NCBI GenBank assembly: GCA_031554725.1
Contig: JAVBUZ010000153.1
Location: 1 to 16,585, forward strand
From: JAVBUZ01 sp031554725
Lineage (GTDB): Bacteria; Bacillota; Clostridia; Lachnospirales; Lachnospiraceae
DNA length: 16,585 nt
Reading direction: 5' to 3'
The notes under the pieces were generated by a model. The model worked only from the letters and a program-made list of their open reading frames with translations, was not told where the DNA came from and made no database searches. Below, piece by piece: positions 7,141-13,737 of this stretch (the first letter of the stretch is position 1; each line of letters starts with the position of its first letter). The translations under genes and the position numbers were made by a program.

Positions 7141-7164
7141 ATAATAGAGAGAAGGAGCTTAAAT

Positions 7165-8019
7165 ATGAACGAGAAATATCTTTTGTCAGGATTTGCAGAT
7201 GAAATTGCACCTGATTTAACAACTCAGGTAGAGAGCCTAAAAAAACTGGGGATGCATTATATGGAGATGCGTAGTGTGGATGGAAACAACTTGATTTTTC
7301 ATTCCATGGAGAAGGTAAGAGAAATTAAGAAGAGACTAGATGATGCGGGGATTCGTCTTTCAGCACTAGGCTCACCCCTTGGAAAAATTGGGATTAATGA
7401 TCCTTTTGACGCCCATTTTGAGGATTTTAAACGCGGGGTGGAAATCGCACAGATAGTGGAGACAAGGAACATCAGAATGTTTAGCTTTTACATTCCAGAG
7501 GGTGAAAGGGAAGTATATAAGGAGCAGGTTTTTGACCGATTGGGACGTTTTGTGGATTATGCAAGTGCAAGCGACATTGTCTTACTTCATGAGAATGAAA
7601 AAGACATTTATGGTGAAAAAGCGAAAGAATGCAGACAGCTTATGGAGGCTTTTGCGGGAAAAAGCTTTAAAGCAATTTTTGATTTTGCAAATTTTGTTCA
7701 GGCAGGGCAGGATACTCTTGAGGCCTATGACATGCTAAAGGATTTTATCGTATATATTCATGTGAAGGACGCCATTGCTGGTAGCGGTAATGTTGTTCCA
7801 GCGGGTATGGGAGATGGAAACGTTGGCATAATTTTAAAGGATTTATATGCAAATGGCTATAACGGTTTTTTATCACTGGAACCACATCTATTTAATTTCA
7901 CTGGTTTTGCTGGACTTGAACAAGGTAAGGATAAAATCAGTGAAGGCGATGCAAAAGTTTTAAGTGGATTTGAAGCATTTTCACTTGCACATGAATCTCT
8001 GCTTCGGATGTTAGAGTAG
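7165..8019 (+). CDS. Sugar phosphate isomerase/epimerase-like TIM-barrel enzyme
   Basis: Protein of 284 residues of the AP-endonuclease-2/xylose-isomerase-like TIM-barrel superfamily. Such enzymes use a divalent metal for isomerisation, epimerisation, dehydration or beta-elimination at sugar-like substrates. It opens with SGFADEIAPDL (8-18), a familiar start for this group. Metal-ligand candidates are Glu143 (LHENE), Asp173 (FDFANF), His199 (IHVKD) and Glu239 (SLEPH), one per barrel strand as expected. There is no signal peptide. It is the third gene of the oxidoreductase operon, 24 bases after the second dehydrogenase, with GAAGGAG ahead of the ATG. In the known intestinal 3-keto-glycoside deglycosylation systems (Dgp type) a protein of this fold cleaves the oxidised glycoside, and in inositol use IolE/IolI types have this fold. 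Either role could apply. Confidence 0.9.
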   Translation: MNEKYLLSGFADEIAPDLTTQVESLKKLGMHYMEMRSVDGNNLIFHSMEKVREIKKRLDDAGIRLSALGSPLGKIGINDPFDAHFEDFKRGVEIAQIVETRNIRMFSFYIPEGEREVYKEQVFDRLGRFVDYASASDIVLLHENEKDIYGEKAKECRQLMEAFAGKSFKAIFDFANFVQAGQDTLEAYDMLKDFIVYIHVKDAIAGSGNVVPAGMGDGNVGIILKDLYANGYNGFLSLEPHLFNFTGFAGLEQGKDKISEGDAKVLSGFEAFSLAHESLLRMLE

Positions 8020-8066
8020 AAATTAATTTGGTGTAGTTCATGCATATTTTGTGCAGAGTGCAAGCA

Positions 8067-8095
8067 TTGTTTTTTATAAAAAACTGTGTTATAAA
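8067..8095 (+). promoter_or_regulatory. Promoter for the membrane-anchored unknown protein
   Basis: TTGTTT (8067-8072), 17 bases, then TATAAA (8090-8095) with TG one base ahead, which makes an extended -10. A perfect 16-base palindrome, GTTTTTTATAAAAAAC (8069-8084), lies between the boxes. It implies that the next gene can be transcribed apart from the preceding operon. No convincing terminator was seen between 8020 and 8066. Confidence 0.6.
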
Positions 8096-8128
8096 TTAAA
8101 CAAGCAATTATTTCACAGGGAGATTAAA

Positions 8129-9040
8129 ATGAACAAGAAACGAAAAAAAAGGCGTATGCATATTCAAATTAGAATTGGATTATTAATAGTAATGGCTGTC
8201 CTTGCTGTTTTTTTCATCAATAAAATAGCAAAGAATAATAACAGCAATGAACCACACCCGACTAATAAAGAAAAAGATTTGGAATTTTCTATGGGGGATA
8301 ATTTAAGAGTGGCAGTAACACAGCTAGCTCTTAGCTTCGAAAGCTTTGACAAAAGTATGACCAATGAGGAAGGGTGGAAAGAAATCTTTATTGCTAAATT
8401 TATTCAAAATTCTAGGGTGTCATTTGATTATTTAGATAAAGTATCTGATCAAAGCAATGGCGAAATAAGTGTTAGTGAACTCAATTACATTCAGTATTCC
8501 CTGACAGCGGTTGAAATAGATTTTTCGGACTATGTCAATGAATATTTAATAAATAGAAATGATTCTGCCAGTGGACTAAATCATGGAAACATAGTTAGTT
8601 ATGATTATGAAATTACATCTGATGGAATAATTGTTGTAGCAGATTTTGAAGTGGGATTTGATGGAACGGATGCAAAGAAAGAACGTAAACTGATAGTAAA
8701 TCTTCTGAAAAACCCAGAGAGCTGCTTTGATGGTTATAGTATTGTTTCTATTTCATCTGAAGAGGTGACACCAAACATTGAAGGTGATGGTATGGAGCAT
8801 ATTTTTTATGGAACGGATATGATGGAAGAGGACAATGGGATATTTCCATTTGAGTTCTCGTATTCAGAAGATGACATGAGCTATGCACATTTTGTGTATG
8901 TAGATATGACTAGCCTACCTGAATTAGCTACATTGGTTAGAAACAATCCAGGATGTAATTATAAGATTACCTTTATCCTTATTGATGTAGATGCAGAAAC
9001 CATAGGAAATGTAGTACCACTAAATGTATCAATTGAATAA
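8129..9040 (+). CDS. Membrane-anchored protein of unknown function, 303 residues
   Basis: I do not recognise a family. The protein has a very basic N-terminus (MNKKRKKRRM), one membrane span at about 15-31 (GLLIVMAVLAVFFINK), an Asn-rich linker (about 35-49), then a long acidic domain of about 250 residues with alternating strand-like segments. By the positive-inside rule the C-terminal part is outside the cell. It has no lipobox and no enzyme motif I can name. Two cysteines (in SCFDG and GCNYK) could form a disulfide. I chose the ATG at 8129 because AGGGAG (8117-8122) lies 6 bases ahead; a longer frame from 8051 would run across the promoter. A terminator shared with the convergent GH3 gene follows. 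Placement beside the GH3 glycosidase may be chance. Confidence 0.75.
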   Translation: MNKKRKKRRMHIQIRIGLLIVMAVLAVFFINKIAKNNNSNEPHPTNKEKDLEFSMGDNLRVAVTQLALSFESFDKSMTNEEGWKEIFIAKFIQNSRVSFDYLDKVSDQSNGEISVSELNYIQYSLTAVEIDFSDYVNEYLINRNDSASGLNHGNIVSYDYEITSDGIIVVADFEVGFDGTDAKKERKLIVNLLKNPESCFDGYSIVSISSEEVTPNIEGDGMEHIFYGTDMMEEDNGIFPFEFSYSEDDMSYAHFVYVDMTSLPELATLVRNNPGCNYKITFILIDVDAETIGNVVPLNVSIE

Positions 9041-9048
9041 TCTTAAAC

Positions 9049-9086
9049 AAAATCCGCCTACTCATAAAAGAGTAAGCGGATTTTTT
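9049..9086. terminator. Bidirectional terminator between the unknown protein and GH3 genes
   Basis: The arms 9049-9063 and 9070-9084 pair over 15 positions with one C-A mismatch (9058/9075) and a 6-base loop. T follows the right arm and A opens the left, so it can serve the plus-strand gene ending at 9040 and the minus-strand GH3 gene ending at 9095. Confidence 0.9.
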
Positions 9087-9094
9087 ACACCTAT

Positions 9095-11947
9095 CTATTT
9101 TTGCTTCTTAACCTTTTCTACCTTCTTTTTAGTACATCCAATATATCCCAAAGTAATCAGTCCAAGTAGAATGAAATCAACAATAGCGAGTATTGAAATC
9201 CAGCCTGGAAGTCCGGTGCTATGATAAATTTCAAAGGTATTACTATTTGCTACCGTGTAAAGAATATTGTGGCTGGCTGTACGTAGATGATTCTGGGTGG
9301 TAAGATTTGAACCATCAATCTTGTCTAATTGTAGAGGAGATAATGACAAGTCATTTCCAGATTCAATTCCTCTGCTGATGGACATATAATCGGAAGGCAT
9401 CATGTTCATATCAGTGATAACCATACCACGGAATCCCCATTCGTCACGTAAAACTGTTTGAAGCAGAGAATTGTTGCTTCCACACCAGTCATAACCAATA
9501 CGATTAAAGGCTGACATGATAGCAGTAGCACCACCTTCTTTTACAGCAATTTCAAAAGGACGAAGGTATATTTCACGAATGGATTGCTCGTTAGCCCAAG
9601 TATTTACACCATCACGGTTCTGTTCCTGATCATTTAGGGCAAAGTGCTTAACATAAGCATATACACCAACAGAAGCAGCACCTTTTACCATGCTAGCAGT
9701 CATTTTTCCAGAAAGGAAACTATCCTCAGAATAGTATTCAAAGTTACGTCCAGCAAATGGTGTTCTATGAATGTTACAAGCAGGACCATACAGACCAGAT
9801 ACGCCATTTATAGCACATTCTTCAGCCATAGTGCGTCCCATTTCTTCTAATAAATCCACATTCCATGTAGAAGCAGCAACTACTTCACTACAGAACTGTA
9901 CGCCCATAATACCAGCTAACATACCGTTCATACCAGCAGGGCCATCAATATCAATAGTGGAAGCTTTTCCTATAGAAGCAATTCGCTCGGTCTTATAACC
10001 GCCACCTTTAATTAAAGTAATCATATCTTTTACAGATAACTGTTCTAATAACTGCTCCCACTTTGGATCATCATAAGATAGTCCCTTCATATCGGATAAT
10101 TTTAATCCATGCTTCTTGAAAACTAAAGCAGTAGCGTTAGGGTCCTCGGTTAGACTATAATCTGTCATTAATGCTAGAAGCTCAGTAGAGGCTTCTCTGT
10201 CAGAAGTTCTGGTTGTTGGCATTGTTCCAGCCCAATCGGCACGAGAAACATATTGTACATTCCCAGCGGCATTATCAAAAGCATTTGTAGCAGCTTCTTT
10301 GTCACTAGAATGTCCTTTTACTTCAGTTGTAACAGTATAGATGCTACGATCAATCACATCATGACTATTATCCATGAGCTTGATTTCATAGTCACCTGTT
10401 TCTAAAACATAGCCTTTCTCGTTCAGATAATCATAAGAAGCCATATCCTCGATAGCAAAAGAAAGAGTGATAATTTCAGTTTCTCCAGGAGCTAAAAGTG
10501 AAGTCTTTCCGAAAGCGGCAAGAACAACATGTGGTTTTTCAATGCCACCCTTTGTATAGGGGGCGGTATAATATAACTGAACAACTTCTTTACCAGAGGT
10601 TGTACCAGTATTTTTAACGTTTACATCAACAAAAATTTGGCCATTTGAAACAGCAAGGTCGCTCATTGTCTTGGTAAAGTTAGTATAACTTAGACCATAA
10701 CCAAATGGAAATTGTACAGAAGTATCATAATCAATATAACCGTCAACAGCAGCAGTTTCATAATAGCGATAGCCTACATAAATACCTTCTGCATAATCTA
10801 CAAAGTGAGAAGCACGTTCATCCTCACCAGCATTGGTATAGGTAAAGTTTCCAGCATTATAGTATGCAGGAGATGAGGTTACATCATAGGCATAGATATC
10901 AACTAAGCGCCCGGATGGATTCACATCGCCTGTTAAGGCTTTGGCTACTGCGTTTAGTCCGGTAGAACCAGGTCCGCCAATCCAAAGAGCGGCGTCTACA
11001 TTAGCATTATCTAAGAAACCAAGTTCCATAGCATTTGAGGAATTAATAAGAACAATAACATTATCAAAATTAGCTTCTACCAAAGCAAGCATATCCTGTT
11101 CATTTGGAGCAAGTTCTAAATAATGAGCACCGGGAGCTGCACCAGCATAGCCAGCCGCATCCATATCCATAGGAAGGTCGCCACCTTCACCACCAGCACG
11201 AGTAATTACTACAATTGCGGTGTCGGAAAAAGCTTTTGCCTCGGAAATTAAAGTATCCGTAAATTCAGTAACGGCTGGTTCATATAAGCTGTAATCATTA
11301 CCAAATAAATCAAAAATGTTAAATTCCATTGGTTCAACCCAGTGGTCAATATAAAACTGAGTCATTGCAGGATTCACATTAAAACCGGCATTTGCTAAAG
11401 CAGTTTGCAGGTTGATGTTTGAACTTTCATCTGCGGCACCTGAGCCAGCACCACCGTAGACGGTGTTAGTGGAACCGTAGCCAAAAACATTAACATTTCT
11501 GTTTGCTAAAGGTAGGCAGTTGCCTTCGTTTTTCAGCAAGACAATTCCTTCTGATTCAAGTGTTTCGGTTAACTCTAAGCTCTTTTGTGTATAGGGAGCA
11601 ACAAGGTCAGCAGAGACATTCTTGGTTAAAAATGCATTTAATGCACTGGAGAATGTACTAATAATTACATTTGCAACAAGAACTACAATTAACAAAAGGG
11701 TAAGTAAAAAGGAAAAAAATATGCGGATGCGATGATTACGTTTTGCTCGAATAATCAGCAAAACAAACATTGCAACTCCTAAGATAATTACTCCGCCTGA
11801 AATTAGATTAAAAATAAGACGGATGTTTGGGCCAAGAGGACTGCCAATAAAGGTTGCACAGATCAAGACCAGACAAAGCACGAGAAACAGACCAAGAGAA
11901 ATAAGCCAGTTTCGTTTTACGAAAGGCATAGATTTTAATTTGTTCAT
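9095..11947 (-). CDS. Membrane-tethered, domain-swapped GH3 beta-glycosidase
   Basis: Retaining exo-beta-glycosidase of family GH3, 950 residues, with its domains in swapped order. Three membrane spans come first (about 13-34, 44-67, 76-98). Then come the alpha/beta sandwich (about 128-352, from ESEGIVLLKNEGNCLPL), a fibronectin-III-like part (about 428-540), and last the catalytic barrel (about 635-905). The barrel holds GRNFEYYSED (733-742), KHF (767-769) and the nucleophile Asp846 in GFRGMVITDMN. Glu254 in GGEGGD is the likely acid/base. A final span (914-936) ends in a lysine-rich tail. Charges place the enzyme outside the cell, held at both ends. Swapped GH3 order is known from Ruminococcus albus and Butyrivibrio. 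GGGAA precedes the ATG. Substrate (beta-glucoside, xyloside or other) is not decidable. The family is certain. Confidence 0.95.
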   Translation of the reverse strand: MNKLKSMPFVKRNWLISLGLFLVLCLVLICATFIGSPLGPNIRLIFNLISGGVIILGVAMFVLLIIRAKRNHRIRIFFSFLLTLLLIVVLVANVIISTFSSALNAFLTKNVSADLVAPYTQKSLELTETLESEGIVLLKNEGNCLPLANRNVNVFGYGSTNTVYGGAGSGAADESSNINLQTALANAGFNVNPAMTQFYIDHWVEPMEFNIFDLFGNDYSLYEPAVTEFTDTLISEAKAFSDTAIVVITRAGGEGGDLPMDMDAAGYAGAAPGAHYLELAPNEQDMLALVEANFDNVIVLINSSNAMELGFLDNANVDAALWIGGPGSTGLNAVAKALTGDVNPSGRLVDIYAYDVTSSPAYYNAGNFTYTNAGEDERASHFVDYAEGIYVGYRYYETAAVDGYIDYDTSVQFPFGYGLSYTNFTKTMSDLAVSNGQIFVDVNVKNTGTTSGKEVVQLYYTAPYTKGGIEKPHVVLAAFGKTSLLAPGETEIITLSFAIEDMASYDYLNEKGYVLETGDYEIKLMDNSHDVIDRSIYTVTTEVKGHSSDKEAATNAFDNAAGNVQYVSRADWAGTMPTTRTSDREASTELLALMTDYSLTEDPNATALVFKKHGLKLSDMKGLSYDDPKWEQLLEQLSVKDMITLIKGGGYKTERIASIGKASTIDIDGPAGMNGMLAGIMGVQFCSEVVAASTWNVDLLEEMGRTMAEECAINGVSGLYGPACNIHRTPFAGRNFEYYSEDSFLSGKMTASMVKGAASVGVYAYVKHFALNDQEQNRDGVNTWANEQSIREIYLRPFEIAVKEGGATAIMSAFNRIGYDWCGSNNSLLQTVLRDEWGFRGMVITDMNMMPSDYMSISRGIESGNDLSLSPLQLDKIDGSNLTTQNHLRTASHNILYTVANSNTFEIYHSTGLPGWISILAIVDFILLGLITLGYIGCTKKKVEKVKKQK

Positions 11948-11992
11948 AACGTTCCCTTCCCTTCCAAAACATTGGTTGATTTTTATATAATT

Positions 11993-12019
11993 TTATCACA
12001 AAGATAAGCTTTGTTATAA
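11993..12019. promoter_or_regulatory. 27-bp inverted repeat upstream of GH3, candidate operator
   Basis: TTATCACAAAG (11993-12003) and CTTTGTTATAA (12009-12019) are inverted 11-base arms with one mismatch and 5 bases between. The site lies 46-72 bases upstream of the GH3 start, where a regulator would act. No clear -35/-10 pair for GH3 could be fixed nearby, since the sequence is AT-rich. The rest of 11948-12111 shows nothing further that I can support. Confidence 0.5.
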
Positions 12020-12111
12020 AAAATGCACAAATTGTCGTTTTGGATGCATAGTTTGCTATTTCTCTAGAAGTTTGCCCATACAAACGAAAAAAATACTTTA
12101 AAAGATTAATG

Positions 12112-12140
12112 TGGTAAAATGTTTATAACCAGTGTATAAT
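12112..12140 (+). promoter_or_regulatory. Promoter for trpB2
   Basis: A perfect -10 box TATAAT (12135-12140) stands 17 bases after a weak -35, TGGTAA (12112-12117). The leader before the start codon would be only about 30 bases, too short for a T-box or attenuator. Confidence 0.65.
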
Positions 12141-12166
12141 AGTAGCAATGCGTAAAAAACAAAGTT

Positions 12167-12171
12167 GGAGG
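12167..12171 (+). promoter_or_regulatory. Ribosome binding site fixing the trpB2 start
   Basis: GGAGG lies 5 bases before the ATG at 12177. A TTG at 12165 in the same frame overlaps this site and is therefore rejected as start. Confidence 0.85.
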
Positions 12172-12176
12172 ACGAG

Positions 12177-13553
12177 ATGATAGATAAGAATAATATTCCT
12201 TATAAAATTTATTTAGAAGAATCAGAAATGCCAGTAAGCTGGTACAATGTGCGTGCAGATATGAAAACAAAACCAGCACCACTTTTAAATCCTGCTACAT
12301 TGCAGCCGATGACCGCAGAAGAATTAGGCGGCGTATTTTGTGATGAGCTAGTACAGCAGGAACTTGATAATACCAATCCATATATTGAAATTCCAGAAGA
12401 GATTCGTAATTTTTACAAGATGTATCGTCCATCACCCTTGGTACGTGCATATTGTTTAGAAGAAAAATTACAGACACCAGCAAAGATTTATTATAAATTT
12501 GAAGGAAACAACACCAGTGGAAGCCACAAATTAAACTCTGCTATTGCGCAGGCATACTATGCGAAAAAGCAAGGCTTAAAAGGTGTGACGACTGAAACCG
12601 GAGCAGGACAGTGGGGAACAGCACTTTCTATGGCGTGTTCTTACTTTGACTTAGATTGTAAAGTATATATGGTAAAAGTTTCTTATGAACAGAAACCTTT
12701 CCGTAGAGAAGTAATGCGTACCTATGGCGCAAGCATTACACCTTCACCTTCTGAAACAACAGAAGTAGGAAGAAAGATTTTAGCAGAGCATCCCGGAACT
12801 GGCGGAAGCTTGGGCTGTGCCATTTCAGAGGCAGTAGAAGTTGCAACCCAGACAGAAGGTTACCGCTATGTACTTGGAAGCGTACTGAATCAGGTGCTTT
12901 TACATCAGTCAGTAATTGGTATGGAAACAAAAACAGCACTGGATAAATACGGTATTAAAGCAGATATCGTAATTGGTTGTGCAGGTGGCGGTTCTAACTT
13001 AGGCGGTCTTATTTCTCCATTTGTAGGGGAAATGCTAAGAGGAGAAAATGATTACAAGATTATCGCTGTAGAGCCAGCATCATGTCCAAGCCTAACTAGA
13101 GGCAAATATGTTTACGATTTCTGTGATACTGGAAAGGTTTGTCCATTATCCAAGATGTACACCTTAGGAAGTGGCTTTATGCCTTCTGCAAATCATGCAG
13201 GGGGACTCCGTTACCACGGTATGAGCTCAACCCTATCTCAGTTATATGATGATGGATTTTTGGAAGCTAGAAGCGTAGAACAGACAGCCGTATTTGAGGC
13301 AGCAGTACAGTTTGCTAGAGTGGAAGGTATTCTACCAGCACCTGAAAGCTCACATGCGATTCGCGTGGCAATAGATGAAGCATTAAAATGCAAGGAAACT
13401 GGCGAAGAAAAGACCATCGTATTTGGTCTAACTGGAACGGGATATTTCGATATGTATGCATATGAGAAATTTAACAATGGTCAGATGAGTGACTATATTC
13501 CTACGGATGAAGAACTAGCAGCATCACTTGCACAGGTTCCAGTGGTAGAATAA
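12177..13553 (+). CDS. trpB: Tryptophan synthase beta chain, TrpB2 type
   Basis: PLP-dependent enzyme of 458 residues. TrpB proteins join L-serine and indole to make tryptophan. This is the longer TrpB2 type, whose members are often encoded without TrpA and use free indole or act as a salvage or serine-deaminating enzyme. The PLP lysine is Lys118 in GSHKLNSA; the catalytic glutamate region is TETGAGQWGTA (Glu140); the phosphate-binding glycine loop is GCAGGGSNLGG (267-277). The N-terminal extension (about 1-85) before RPSPL is typical of TrpB2. No other trp gene is present in the window; it has its own promoter and terminator, so it is a single-gene unit. Nothing suggests damage. Family assignment is very secure; the in vivo role (synthesis or indole salvage) is inferred from the missing trpA neighbour. 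Confidence 0.96.
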   Translation: MIDKNNIPYKIYLEESEMPVSWYNVRADMKTKPAPLLNPATLQPMTAEELGGVFCDELVQQELDNTNPYIEIPEEIRNFYKMYRPSPLVRAYCLEEKLQTPAKIYYKFEGNNTSGSHKLNSAIAQAYYAKKQGLKGVTTETGAGQWGTALSMACSYFDLDCKVYMVKVSYEQKPFRREVMRTYGASITPSPSETTEVGRKILAEHPGTGGSLGCAISEAVEVATQTEGYRYVLGSVLNQVLLHQSVIGMETKTALDKYGIKADIVIGCAGGGSNLGGLISPFVGEMLRGENDYKIIAVEPASCPSLTRGKYVYDFCDTGKVCPLSKMYTLGSGFMPSANHAGGLRYHGMSSTLSQLYDDGFLEARSVEQTAVFEAAVQFARVEGILPAPESSHAIRVAIDEALKCKETGEEKTIVFGLTGTGYFDMYAYEKFNNGQMSDYIPTDEELAASLAQVPVVE

Positions 13554-13574
13554 TTAAGTAAATAAATTGTTTTT

Positions 13575-13616
13575 AGGGCGATACTCCTGCGGATTATCGC
13601 CCTATTATTATTTTTT
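13575..13616 (+). terminator. Terminator after trpB2
   Basis: Nine-base arms AGGGCGATA (13575-13583) and TATCGCCCT (13595-13603) can extend by TCC/GGA after one mismatch. They are followed by a T-rich tail ending in six T (13611-13616). Confidence 0.88.
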
Positions 13617-13646
13617 CCTTAAGATTCCGTTAGGTTATTCTTAGGA

Positions 13647-13671
13647 TTGCTTTCGGCGCATTGTAAAGCAA
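13647..13671. promoter_or_regulatory. Inverted repeat overlapping the lipoprotein promoter
   Basis: TTGCTTT (13647-13653) and AAAGCAA (13665-13671) are perfect 7-base inverted arms with an 11-base gap. The right arm overlaps the -35 box at 13661-13666, a typical repressor position. No regulator gene is adjacent. Confidence 0.4.
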
Positions 13672-13690
13672 AATTCCCACATTATATAAT
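13661..13690 (+). promoter_or_regulatory. Promoter for the lipoprotein operon
   Basis: TTGTAA (13661-13666), 18 bases, then a perfect TATAAT (13685-13690). Transcription would begin near 13697, about 40 bases before the start codon. Confidence 0.68.
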
Positions 13691-13737
13691 TAGCTTAATG
13701 AGTAACAGTATTCAAAAATATGATGGAGGGAAACGAA

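Noticed and set aside
8069..8084. GTTTTTTATAAAAAAC palindrome as terminator
   Set aside because: All A-T pairs and no room for a stable loop; it lies inside the promoter spacer.
8051..8128. Upstream start of the unknown membrane protein
   Set aside because: The extension runs across a promoter; the ATG at 8129 has AGGGAG and begins with a normal basic anchor segment.
8020..8128. A DgpB-like small partner after the isomerase
   Set aside because: Only a promoter region is there, and the next protein has a membrane anchor and no resemblance.
11808..12083. Minus-strand 91-residue frame overlapping the GH3 start
   Set aside because: It overlaps the GH3 N-terminus in another frame, crosses the candidate operator and has no family features.
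12121..12176. T-box or tryptophan attenuator before trpB2
   Set aside because: The leader from the -10 box is only about 30 bases, with no stem or Trp codons.
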